64,000 nt of DNA. It comes from Ruminococcaceae bacterium R-25 (GTDB lineage: Bacteria > Bacillota > Clostridia > Saccharofermentanales > Saccharofermentanaceae). Below are positions 56,701-63,451 of this stretch, piece by piece (within the stretch, counting starts at the first letter, position 1; every line of letters starts with the position of its first letter). Below the pieces are notes generated by a model. It worked only from the letters and a program-made list of their open reading frames with translations. It searched no databases and was not told where the DNA came from. The stretch covers positions 1 to 64,000 of the forward strand of contig QGFZ01000001.1 of assembly GCA_003149065.1 (NCBI GenBank), given 5' to 3'. Position numbers and translations under genes: made by a program.

Positions 56701-57051
56701 AATGTCAATTTGACTGATCACTCCATTATTGGAGATCCTTCAAGGAGCAATATATGCAAAGAGGCTGGCGGAGCAATTGGATATTTGAGAAATCAGACGG
56801 TGGAATTTGGTGTACCGGTTACTGTAACGATTGATTCCACATCAAAGGTCAGGGCTAATGGCAAATTGGATGGATCTGGTATTAGTTACGGAGTAGGCGG
56901 TGCTTTTGGAAGATGCAGCGGAGTATTCGCCAGACTTAAATATGATGGATCAAATTACTATAGTTGTGTTGGTACCATAACTGTTAATTCTGCAGATCCT
57001 AATAATATTTCAGTATATTCATTGTCTTCCAATGCTGGTGGTGTTATTTGA
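50719..57051 (+). CDS. Giant prepilin-leader adhesin, N-terminal 2,110 codons, ended by an in-frame TGA
   Basis: Starts MRVVRTMNSNTKKRHVTRG|FSLVE, with cleavage after G19, F20 at +1 and E24 at +5, followed by a hydrophobic helix (about 24-45). Thus it enters the type IV pilus pathway although it is more than ten times pilin size. Residues about 50-600 hold mixed beta domains. From about 660 onward a GLUG-like repeat recurs about 33 times, each with the core VGG(A/V/I)(I/V)G and a preceding loop, suggesting a beta-solenoid adhesin stalk. The frame closes with TGA at 57049-57051, directly after GGVI. In every other repeat the next residue is Gly, so GGA to TGA is the likely change. The continuation frame is open for another 964 codons. 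The ATG at 50719 follows CAGGAGATGTC. Confidence 0.9.
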   Translation: MRVVRTMNSNTKKRHVTRGFSLVELIVVIALIVILATVGLVSAIGYVKHSKFDKNEKNAITVYQTAQTALSHMTSAGTVDGWVRDLISEASIDHINALEPIDNPEANETVGKTVHLTYNPGKPNKESVILYDLLSGYFYDQTIFNGTISVEFYISMTYDANKIPYYSARVKSAFYSIENTATIGWDDTCLNGSTDGLPDRDTNRRYTTTFVGYYDGTEASAKPKVVSVFLPRSQDFVLDGHIVGPTVDPNASAEGYLFNLRNGETLDVSWAMFDQDGKLHGDLDRNEELTIKLCDAQSGNADSFSDVVLTIGPDTLDDVRFDILKNRSTHEIVVERINSYLITRTSYESTVSVKVKRGSTENVYVFPITVTKVEGDGRTGCPVDAEGNPAAYIEYKLSLDCMMIRSDETQNNKVRYNSERLFSNDNTHSLPRNFYATISGRFDYCTNDQEEPVKLSVPLTYAARAMDDPVYYTGMNGTTYVYDLPNLDVEGKTANDEDNNNDEGITGKCIVNTLFGDAYYNDLVEGTSWTSNGGSAVITSFRHLYNIRWIDSQKTADYHIIHNLDWYVHSGNNYVSEVKVFMSHVREDRDNYGYDGVRYRSPAQNNNLYVVSFPAICKLGANQTISSMSVANRTTYAINNVQMRTASFRSGDAAYGLVCTNYGVLYNLYINNLNIILADVKDGSASDYSLTSANFNPNTTVNISTGGSLLLDDKSVGGLVGGNYGLVGQADITDTENVIRMNNCIIMSGNYWQLANLRKDGKEASSSTGGVIGYNEGKSSGAQSTYGIIEMRGAFVVVGGGTCVGGVIGKNNANTSARLITNGDKVKGTTCEYSLPAENHNTTSLSCVVAGRGSVGGAIGMFEKHSLNYSVGHVFAKEEVTYDSVTGQPRFAKRNDSDYQIDVTIPAKGLVLKVPHATNDNDTTPVGGAIGTWNVCNGSYASIRVHNYGSVISADTTRKIACGAAVGEDINCTISKVFINVVNEKGSRLGSMSDTAGPRRVGGAYGYIGCTSTDRTIAIDISNDGHIVAKGTGNGYGEGAGGAIGATSHLVKVDFFVKAINKSNSLIKDLGGSLNNSSGTGGVIGSMGYGDTTELTGTSVLFAENHGSINGQCRVGGVLGNAARTSGNIYSVNYGTITGTYYVGGAVGRHIYNHSGTIQSILDSGCSISGANYVGGATGRLSYFMDNAVVKTIVRGNSTIEGSLSAVGGICGDLRIAGSGIGGTIKLSGDSSDPILTVNGKDGIGGAIGILRSDLVNSAKIATPDQSSTNKLAVHISGTNYVGGAVGCLNSAGNTVDETTPSNLFNNTAAIKEILVTVSVKLSPKSFVYGTGENVGGAVGAVIGRYLGEDYTKFGGIITVLTASGSTSNSAYIRGKKYVGGAVGRFDSVVPTISNNNATGNIQADFSAARWTIEATVSAGTEADVGGAVGYFKATIDRKYGVNDNAYRISVNLGPTDVKSAGYNVGGAIGKNQVRNGIVSVGGISGTVSGQYNVGGAIGLTEYQLYEVNAIVASTGIIEATGSSPEASSYLTGRDKDGSKGDGSNVGGAIGKYSFTGSDTITITSKINATVSGKILGPGNNVGGVVGYCYTTKNKHLIRNISAVLQGNAIVSGADNVGGAMGFSLSNITNVRSNISGTSSIEGKYHVGGAIGWTYAIEQATGANVLAQNPEDLNPDTLTIAELETKLNSLYKSSGRIANIVATISADKALIGVASIGGAVGQSGYKSNIGNSGNTYASPALVNVQANLNTGYLFDPFETGIGLNELNPIDKPKASVQGAYGNACIGGVIGLVVDGRINSVRLDGTGGTVNTDSLYPCPEISMSGAVLMAAKGHSIGGIIGQIGLLGYGKDVGIEDSGAQNVTVSEISASDTLGICVVSMNDANNIGGWIGSGYGVFGGIGNRLYSDYKNTNTRAIYNVNNIKYIYSKGNNVGGFCGYSRGYKKNSNKDNNNNQPGHATWADINVNLKNATICGSTAVGGAFGRAEGVKFAWGAINVNLTDHSIIGDPSRSNICKEAGGAIGYLRNQTVEFGVPVTVTIDSTSKVRANGKLDGSGISYGVGGAFGRCSGVFARLKYDGSNYYSCVGTITVNSADPNNISVYSLSSNAGGVI

Positions 57052-59946
57052 GTGATGGAAAATGTTAATATGTCCGGATATAAATTTAATGCAACGGATT
57101 ATTGGAGTTTTGCTAATAATGTAACAGTACAAGCAGATGGTGATAATGCTTGCGTTGGCGGATTTGTCGGAAAAATCAGTTCGCTCTCAAGTGACATGTA
57201 TAATTGCTACAGCTTAGGTAAAGTTTCTGTTCGTGCTAACGGTAATAATTCGTGTGCCGGTGGCTTTGTCGGATATGCGACGTTGGCAGATGATAACAGG
57301 AAAATTAATACTTGTTACACAACTGCTAAAGTTATTTCATTATCAGGTGCATATACCGGTGGTTTTGTCGGTGAATTTATTCGCGGCACAATATCCAATT
57401 GTTATGTCGGAGGACATACTTTCCAGGGTAGTTATGTATCCGGTGAGGGCAATGTTACCGGTAAAGGTAATGTAGGTGGTTTTATCGGAGCAACTAATGG
57501 AACAAATACTATTTCTATAAGCGATTGCTATTCAACTGCATCTGTTCTTGGTACCGGAAATAATGTTGGCGGATTTATCGGTAGTTCTTCTGCGAACACC
57601 AAGATCAGTAAATGTTATTGTACAGGCCGTGTTATTGGTTCTGATGAAAATGTTACCGGTTCATTTGCAGGAACTATAGGAGCCGCAAATCTTAATAACA
57701 TTACGAACAATCAAGTAATGCGTAATATTAACAAGGGTGACTTCCCGTTGATCGGACGTTCGTGGACTGCAGAAGTTGCTGATAGTAAAATCAAATATGC
57801 AGATGATACGGAGATTGGAGCAGGCAGATCAGATACCGGCCATCCGTTTGATACAGCATTAACAGATCCGTTTACTCTCCGTGCAGTAATCGGCACAGAC
57901 CATTATGGAGACTGGCCTTTGCCGAGTGGACAGAATACTATTGATGATGCAGTAGTTCAGATCTATGTTCAGACCGGTGAAAACGATCAGGGCGAACCGA
58001 TTTATGATTGGATAGATTTTAAAAATGATACATACGAATACGAATTCAACGGTTCATTTGTAAAACTCGATGAGACCCAGATAAGGCTTCGTGTTCAGGG
58101 CGAGACACTTACCCAGAATACAGATTATATTGTCTATTACCGGGATAATAATAAGGTTGGTCAGGCTACGATTTCGTTTGCAGGAAAGAGTGGCAGTAGT
58201 TATTCCGGTGCAATTAGCAGAACCTTCAATATCACTCCTGCGAATATTGATGGTGCAGAAGCTGTGTTTAATGAGCAGTCTCGTGAATATACCGGTGCGC
58301 GCATTAATCCAGACGTAACAGTTACTTACAATGGTATTAATTTGATATATGGTACGGATTATACCTTTGCATTTGATAGAGACGGAAATGTCGATGAAGG
58401 TTATGATAATGACAATATTAATATCGGCATAATGAATGTTTACATTATTGGTAAGGGTAATTATGTTGAAAGTAAATTGATCGGTCAGTTCGAGATAGCT
58501 TCTGTTGATCTGAGTAATCTTGATGATACTGATATTGATCTTATAGGTGCAGATAACCTTGTTTACAACGAGGTAGACGGTGTAGCTGTTGAGCACTGTC
58601 CTGGTGTTGTTGTCAGATATAACGGTCAAACTCTCAAGGGAACAACTAACCCTGAAGAATATAACGAATGTGACTATGTTGTTTCTTATGAAAGCAATAC
58701 TACGGCAGGCACCGCATATCTTGTCATAACAGGTACTGCGGATCCTTCAATAGGAAAGGGCTCGGTTTATACCGGCATAAGGAGAGTGGAATTCACTATT
58801 TCACCTGCAGTCAATACATGGACAGAAGATGCCGCTATTGATGGATGGATCTATGGCGAAAAGCCTAAGGCTCCGACCGGAAAACTGAAATTTGGCGAAA
58901 TTGTTTATGAATACTGTTATGATTTGGATTGTAATAACAAGATAGACGATATCAGTGCAGTTGGTGTGGGCCAGTATTATGTGAAAGTGTCTGCTGAAGA
59001 AAGCGAAAATTATACGGGACCGACATCTACTATATTAAGCTTTACAATAACACCTTTGGAGATTACGGGTGCTTCTGTTACTGTAGACCCGGGTGAGTAT
59101 CTTTATACCGGTTCTCCAATTGATATTGAAAAGAAAAATATTATTGTTACTGTCGGCGAAGGTGATTCTGCATTTGCGCTTGGACCGGATGATTTTACTA
59201 TTGAGTCTTATGCGCCTTCCAATCACACAGATGCTGGTACTGTAACGATAACGTTAAATGGTGCCGGAAATTATAAAGGTACTGCTCAAGGCACATTCAT
59301 TATATATCGTGAATTTACAGTCACATTTATGGCAAACGGAGAGCAATATGATAGTAAACAGATAAGAGAAGGCTACAAAGCTAGTGCGCCTGAAGATCCC
59401 ACTCCTGCAGAAGGTTATAGATTTGGCGGATGGTACACAGGTTCTGATGTGAAGTATACCTTTAATGAAGCAGTTACGGAGAATATTACACTCTATGCAA
59501 AATGGATCAGAATCAGGACGATTAAATTTGAAACAGGAGATCCTAATGTCATAATAAGTCCTAATCCGCAGATTGTTGATGAGGGAACTTATGCTACTCG
59601 ACCTGCCGATCCGAAACGTGATGGTTATCAATTTGACGGATGGTATCACAATAATTCGCCATACGGATTTGATACTAAAGTTTATGATGATATTACGCTT
59701 CAAGCCAAGTGGACACCTGTTTATACGATTAGTTTCGTTACAGGAGATGGAACTGCGATAGATCCACAGTATGTACCGGAGAATGGTGTAGTAACTGAAC
59801 CTGCAGAGTCTCCTAAACGTAACGGATTTGTATTCGCAGGGTGGTATACTGACGAAGATTGTACTATACCTTATGTTTTTACAAAGCCAGTAACGGGCAG
59901 CTTCCCGTTATATGCTAAATGGGACGTCGATCCCAATAGCGAATGA
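57052..59946 (+). CDS. C-terminal 964 codons of the giant adhesin, separated by the TGA
   Basis: In the same frame as the preceding gene. It continues GLUG-like repeats (five clear VGGF(V/I)G cores, to about residue 195). Then come Ig/MBG-like beta domains (about 280-700) and three InlB-type B-repeats (about 755-960), each ending in a (L)YAKW- or QAKW-type motif and holding GGWY/DGWY/AGWY. No signal peptide, prepilin leader or LPXTG is present, so as a separate protein it could not be exported. The GTG at 57052 and ATG at 57055 directly follow the stop, so coupled reinitiation is possible, with only a weak GGTGG upstream. Best read as the severed end of one 3,075-codon gene. Confidence 0.85.
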   Translation: MMENVNMSGYKFNATDYWSFANNVTVQADGDNACVGGFVGKISSLSSDMYNCYSLGKVSVRANGNNSCAGGFVGYATLADDNRKINTCYTTAKVISLSGAYTGGFVGEFIRGTISNCYVGGHTFQGSYVSGEGNVTGKGNVGGFIGATNGTNTISISDCYSTASVLGTGNNVGGFIGSSSANTKISKCYCTGRVIGSDENVTGSFAGTIGAANLNNITNNQVMRNINKGDFPLIGRSWTAEVADSKIKYADDTEIGAGRSDTGHPFDTALTDPFTLRAVIGTDHYGDWPLPSGQNTIDDAVVQIYVQTGENDQGEPIYDWIDFKNDTYEYEFNGSFVKLDETQIRLRVQGETLTQNTDYIVYYRDNNKVGQATISFAGKSGSSYSGAISRTFNITPANIDGAEAVFNEQSREYTGARINPDVTVTYNGINLIYGTDYTFAFDRDGNVDEGYDNDNINIGIMNVYIIGKGNYVESKLIGQFEIASVDLSNLDDTDIDLIGADNLVYNEVDGVAVEHCPGVVVRYNGQTLKGTTNPEEYNECDYVVSYESNTTAGTAYLVITGTADPSIGKGSVYTGIRRVEFTISPAVNTWTEDAAIDGWIYGEKPKAPTGKLKFGEIVYEYCYDLDCNNKIDDISAVGVGQYYVKVSAEESENYTGPTSTILSFTITPLEITGASVTVDPGEYLYTGSPIDIEKKNIIVTVGEGDSAFALGPDDFTIESYAPSNHTDAGTVTITLNGAGNYKGTAQGTFIIYREFTVTFMANGEQYDSKQIREGYKASAPEDPTPAEGYRFGGWYTGSDVKYTFNEAVTENITLYAKWIRIRTIKFETGDPNVIISPNPQIVDEGTYATRPADPKRDGYQFDGWYHNNSPYGFDTKVYDDITLQAKWTPVYTISFVTGDGTAIDPQYVPENGVVTEPAESPKRNGFVFAGWYTDEDCTIPYVFTKPVTGSFPLYAKWDVDPNSE

Positions 59947-59974
59947 CATAATTCATTAGTATTTCAAGATGTTA

Positions 59975-60011
59975 ACTATCGCCGGGCACAAAGCTCGGCG
60001 ATAGTTTTTTG
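59975..60011 (+). terminator. Intrinsic terminator after the giant adhesin gene
   Basis: The perfect stem CTATCGCCGGGC / GCTCGGCGATAG (one wobble) with loop ACAAA is followed by TTTTTTG. Confidence 0.92.
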
Positions 60012-60278
60012 TATCGGAACCCCAGCTTTGTTAATAGATTGTTCGTAAACACCCCCTCCGTTAACACGCAGTTTTCAAATTAGGGCGTTTTCAGTATTGG
60101 TTAAACAAATTGTAACTCAGTGATGAATTGTGGCGAAAATGTGTTGCACTCCGATTTGAGATGGGATATAGTGTAACCATCAAGCAGTCAACAAGATTTG
60201 ACAACCGTCAAACAGAATTGACAAAAACTCAAAAATCTTATTCACTCGAAGGGTGAAAAATAAAAGGAGGTCACGACC
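60012..60278 (+). other. Upstream region of the major pilin gene
   Basis: No gene. The palindrome TTTGACAACCGTCAAA lies at 60197-60212. GTCAA-type elements also lie near 60187, and TTGACA near 60218 could be a -35 box. GTGTAACC near 60171 is a partial half-site of the 17-bp palindrome. No -10 element at good spacing was identified, and no known riboswitch motif was recognised. Confidence 0.5.
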
Positions 60279-60773
60279 ATGAAAAAGTTAGGTAAGTCAT
60301 CAAAGAAGGGTTTCACATTAGTAGAACTCATCGTAGTCATTGTTATCCTTGCAGTTCTCGCAGCTATGCTCGTTCCTGCACTTGTTGGATACATTGACAG
60401 AGCAAAGAAGGAAAAGGATTATCAGACAGCTTCTACAGTTTATGCAGCAGCTCAGGCAGTTCTCACAGAACAGTATGGTAAGAATAATATTACTAAAGAT
60501 ACTAATGGTAAGTATTCTGTAACATCAATCACAAAGGACCAGTTTAAGGCTGAAGACAAGACAACAGATGCAGTTATTGAATTAGCTGGTGTTGATCCCA
60601 ATAAGGTATCAGGCTACACATTTACTGTTTCGGATACTAATCTTGTTATTTCTTGGGGTTCAGTAACTATCAAGAATGGTGGTGCTGGCGGTGAAGCTGG
60701 TGTTACATACTATTTGTACAAGGACGGCACTTGGGGTGTTACACCAACTACAGATGGTAATAAGCCCGCTTGA
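60279..60773 (+). CDS. pilA: Major type IV prepilin
   Basis: A 164-residue pilin. Leader MKKLGKSSKKG|FTLVELIVVIVILAVLAA, with cleavage after G11, F12 at +1, E16 at +5. The long hydrophobic alpha helix is followed by an amphipathic region (YQTASTVYAAAQAVL) and a small beta-rich head ending GTWGVTPTTDG. No cysteines, so no disulfide loop. The strong RBS AAGGAGG and own terminator suggest high expression, as expected for the main fibre subunit. It lies just downstream of the giant adhesin and upstream of the second peptidase homologue. Confidence 0.95.
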   Translation: MKKLGKSSKKGFTLVELIVVIVILAVLAAMLVPALVGYIDRAKKEKDYQTASTVYAAAQAVLTEQYGKNNITKDTNGKYSVTSITKDQFKAEDKTTDAVIELAGVDPNKVSGYTFTVSDTNLVISWGSVTIKNGGAGGEAGVTYYLYKDGTWGVTPTTDGNKPA

Positions 60774-60810
60774 TAAATTCTTAGGTTTGATTATTAACTA
60801 AAGATATCAA

Positions 60811-60843
60811 GGTAGCCGGAGAGCAATCTCCGGCTACTTTATT
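60811..60843 (+). terminator. Intrinsic terminator after the major pilin
   Basis: The perfect stem GTAGCCGGAGA / TCTCCGGCTAC with a GCAA loop is followed by TTTATTTA. Confidence 0.93.
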
Positions 60844-60943
60844 TATGTCTGAATGTTTATGCTGGGATCACTAACTCTTTTTGCATTTCCTCACACAGTG
60901 TATAATCAAAGTCAGAAATATCCCGTTAAGGAGAATACTTGTT

Positions 60944-61729
60944 TTGATTTTTTCTTATCCTTTGTTTGAGATACCTTTTATAGGAATATATTTAATTATA
61001 TTAGCTTTTATGTTTGGAGCTGTTTTCGCAAGCTTCATTACATGTACGGCTTGGCGTGTTGTCAGAGGTGAGGACTGGATGTTAGGTCACAGCCACTGCG
61101 ATACTTGCGGTCACGAGCTTTCCACGGCAGACCTTTTCCCTATCATTTCATATATTGCTTTGAAGGGTAAGTGCAGATACTGCGGTTCGAAGGTTCCGCC
61201 GAGAGATCTGATTTTCGAGATCATATTGGGACTGTTATTTGCAGGAACGCTTGCACTGCACGGCGTTGTAGATGCAGCAGTCATTGCGGCTCTGGCACTT
61301 GAGATGCTCTTGCTCGGATTGTCTCTGGCGGACTGGGATTCCGGCGTTATTCCTGACGGATTTCTGGCAGCGATCTTGGTAGTCTGGATCCTTACGGTAG
61401 GATTCAGGCAGGACATTCAGAGATTTGCGATAGAGGGCGTTATTGCTTTTATGGCATGCGGTCTGCTCATGGCAATCGCAACTGCAATCATCGGCAAGAT
61501 AATGAAAGCCAAAGTCAGCTACGGCCCGACAAAGCTTGCCATGTGCCTCATGCTTTTCCTTGGCTTTAAGGGTTCAGTCGTAGCTTTGGGCGTTGCGGTT
61601 GTGCTGGGAATCTTTTTCGCGCTTGTCTGCAAGTCGAAAAAGAGAAGGATCTCACTCGCACCTGCAATCTCTATAGGCTTTGTTGTTGCTTTTCTGGTTA
61701 AGGATGCTTTGGCGGTCTTTTTCGCATAA
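60944..61729 (+). CDS. PilD-like prepilin peptidase homologue lacking the second catalytic aspartate
   Basis: A 261-residue polytopic protein. The N-terminal domain has the two cysteine pairs of full-length prepilin peptidases (C52/C55 in CDTCG, C77/C80 in CRYCG) and DLFPIISYIALKGKCRY, which is the methyltransferase part. The first A24 aspartate is present, D130 in LADWDSGVIPD. At the second site, GGGD-K-L is replaced by SYGPTKL (residues 192-198), with P195 at the Asp position, so proteolysis should be lost. The TTG at 60944 is chosen because AAGGAG lies 10 bases upstream. It may N-methylate pilins processed by the short peptidase at 42072. Confidence 0.88.
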   Translation: MIFSYPLFEIPFIGIYLIILAFMFGAVFASFITCTAWRVVRGEDWMLGHSHCDTCGHELSTADLFPIISYIALKGKCRYCGSKVPPRDLIFEIILGLLFAGTLALHGVVDAAVIAALALEMLLLGLSLADWDSGVIPDGFLAAILVVWILTVGFRQDIQRFAIEGVIAFMACGLLMAIATAIIGKIMKAKVSYGPTKLAMCLMLFLGFKGSVVALGVAVVLGIFFALVCKSKKRRISLAPAISIGFVVAFLVKDALAVFFA

Positions 61730-61735
61730 TCTCAT

Positions 61736-63106
61736 ATGAACAAACTGAAACCCGACAAACTATGGATAATCTATGCAGTAGTTTTCGTGACGTATATCTG
61801 CATTGCTATTTTTGCAGGGATCCATCATGAACCGTGGGCGGATGAGGCCCAGGGCTGGCTCATTGCACGTGACTGCCATTCGCTGATCGAGATCTTCCGC
61901 GCCGTAAGGTACGAAGGCACATTGCCGACATGGCACCTGATCAATAAAGTCTTTCAGCTGGCCGGACTCGATTATGAACACATATTTGTAATCCCGCTCG
62001 TGTTCTCGGCAATCGGAGTTATCCTGCTCTTCTTTACGGATGCACCGCTATTAGCCAAAGTAATGCTGCCGTTTTCATTTTTCGCCGTTTACCAGAACAG
62101 CGCTGTAGCGAGACAGTATGCACTGGTTTTCCCGGCCATGATGCTTATCGTATTATTTTATAAGAAGCGTTTAGAGATGCCCATCAGGTATCATCTGTCT
62201 TTGTTCTTGCTCGCAATAACCAGCTCATACGGAATGGTAATTTCGTGCTCATTTATGCTCTGGGATTTCATATGTATGCTGAAGAGCATGTTCAGAGATA
62301 CTGCTTACAAAAAATTCAAGATCCCGTTTTTCGCAACAGGAATCGTAATCCTGATCGTAACTTTCCTGTCATTGCCGCCGGATGATTCTGCTCCCGGTCT
62401 GGTGCTGACATCTTTTTCGAAAAATGCTACCACCGCATTGCTGTTCAATATAAACAGCACGATAGGCCAGTATTTATTCCTGATCTTCATGCTGGTATTC
62501 CTTGCTTACTATTTCAGGCACAACCTTATCCAGGCAGCCGTTATAGCTGCACCGCTCGTGCTGTTTATGGCCTTTTTCTACCAGCGGGAATGGCATATGA
62601 CATATCTGTTCTTCCTTGTAGTCTCGCTGATGATCATTTTCCGTGACGAATCGAAAAGAACGAAGCACAAGTTTGAGAACGGCTTAAATATTGCGGCTAA
62701 TTGCATTGTGGTCTTGCTGCTTGCGGTACAGTGCTATACCGGTTTCTATTCTGTCTATTATGATTATCAACATGCATATTCTTCGGCTAAAGAAATAGCC
62801 GAGTTCTTAAAACCGTATGCTGAATCCGGCGCAAGTATAAACAGAAAAGGTTTTGATGCTGTTGCCATTTCGCCTTACTTTGATGACCATTTATATTCGA
62901 ACGATCCTAACGGCAAATCGTTTTTTATATGGAGCTCATCTGTTTCGAATGATGTTTTTTCAGAAGAATATCCGGATGTAGTCGTTACGCCGGAATATAT
63001 CGAAGGGTTTGATTCAAAATACGATGTGCATTTATTCAACAGCCACATGATATTTAAGCTGGACGAAGTTGAGTCAGCCCCTTGCGTAGTCTATGTGAAG
63101 AAATAG
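61736..63106 (+). CDS. GT-C-like integral membrane glycosyltransferase family protein
   Basis: A 456-residue membrane protein with about nine helices. The first luminal loop contains EPWADEAQGWLIARD (D36-E37), a DE pair typical of the lipid-sugar-binding first loop of GT-C glycosyltransferases such as ArnT/PMT relatives. The gene starts six bases after the peptidase homologue's stop, so it is probably cotranscribed. A role in glycosylating pilin or the adhesin is attractive by position but has no direct support. It could instead act in wall or lipid modification. Confidence 0.8.
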   Translation: MNKLKPDKLWIIYAVVFVTYICIAIFAGIHHEPWADEAQGWLIARDCHSLIEIFRAVRYEGTLPTWHLINKVFQLAGLDYEHIFVIPLVFSAIGVILLFFTDAPLLAKVMLPFSFFAVYQNSAVARQYALVFPAMMLIVLFYKKRLEMPIRYHLSLFLLAITSSYGMVISCSFMLWDFICMLKSMFRDTAYKKFKIPFFATGIVILIVTFLSLPPDDSAPGLVLTSFSKNATTALLFNINSTIGQYLFLIFMLVFLAYYFRHNLIQAAVIAAPLVLFMAFFYQREWHMTYLFFLVVSLMIIFRDESKRTKHKFENGLNIAANCIVVLLLAVQCYTGFYSVYYDYQHAYSSAKEIAEFLKPYAESGASINRKGFDAVAISPYFDDHLYSNDPNGKSFFIWSSSVSNDVFSEEYPDVVVTPEYIEGFDSKYDVHLFNSHMIFKLDEVESAPCVVYVKK

Positions 63107-63200
63107 GCTGATACAGGTCTGTCCATAATGTTTGACTTATCGGCAGTCGTCCTATATAATATGCGAGTTTTAATTCCACGCGAAGAGAGGGGGGATAAAG

Positions 63201-63374
63201 ATGTCTGAGATTAAAGTTAAGGAAGGCGAGTCCCTTGACAGTGCACTTCGCAGATTTAAGCGTTCTTGCGCAAAGTCAGGCGTTCTTGCAGAAGTTCGTA
63301 AGAGAGAACATTACGAGAAGCCTTCTGTAAAGAGAAAGAAGAAGTCTGAAGCAGCTCGTAAGAGAAAGCATTAA
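63201..63374 (+). CDS. rpsU: 30S ribosomal protein S21
   Basis: A 57-residue basic protein beginning [20 protein letters not shown], followed by the S21 core [20 protein letters not shown] and a Lys/Arg-rich tail ending KRKH. It is part of the small ribosomal subunit near the platform. RBS AGAGGGGGG lies before the ATG, and the gene has its own terminator. It has no functional link to the pilus genes. Confidence 0.97.
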   Translation: MSEIKVKEGESLDSALRRFKRSCAKSGVLAEVRKREHYEKPSVKRKKKSEAARKRKH

Positions 63375-63386
63375 TAAGACTTAAAT

Positions 63387-63414
63387 GAGGCCACCTGAAA
63401 AGGTGGCCTTTTTG
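63387..63414 (+). terminator. Intrinsic terminator after rpsU
   Basis: The perfect stem AGGCCACCT / AGGTGGCCT with loop GAAA is followed by TTTTTG. Confidence 0.92.
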
Positions 63415-63451
63415 TTGTCCGAACGGGCAACCTCTTTTTTTGTGAGTTCTG

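Noticed and set aside
57049-57051. TGA read as glycine (alternative genetic code) or selenocysteine
   Set aside because: Other genes in the window end with TGA (for example the regulator ending at 5855), so TGA is a normal stop. No selenocysteine-type hairpin was recognised downstream.
60012-60278. Cyclic-di-GMP riboswitch before the major pilin
   Set aside because: The conserved GEMM-type core elements were not recognised. Only short palindromes and a TTGACA are visible.
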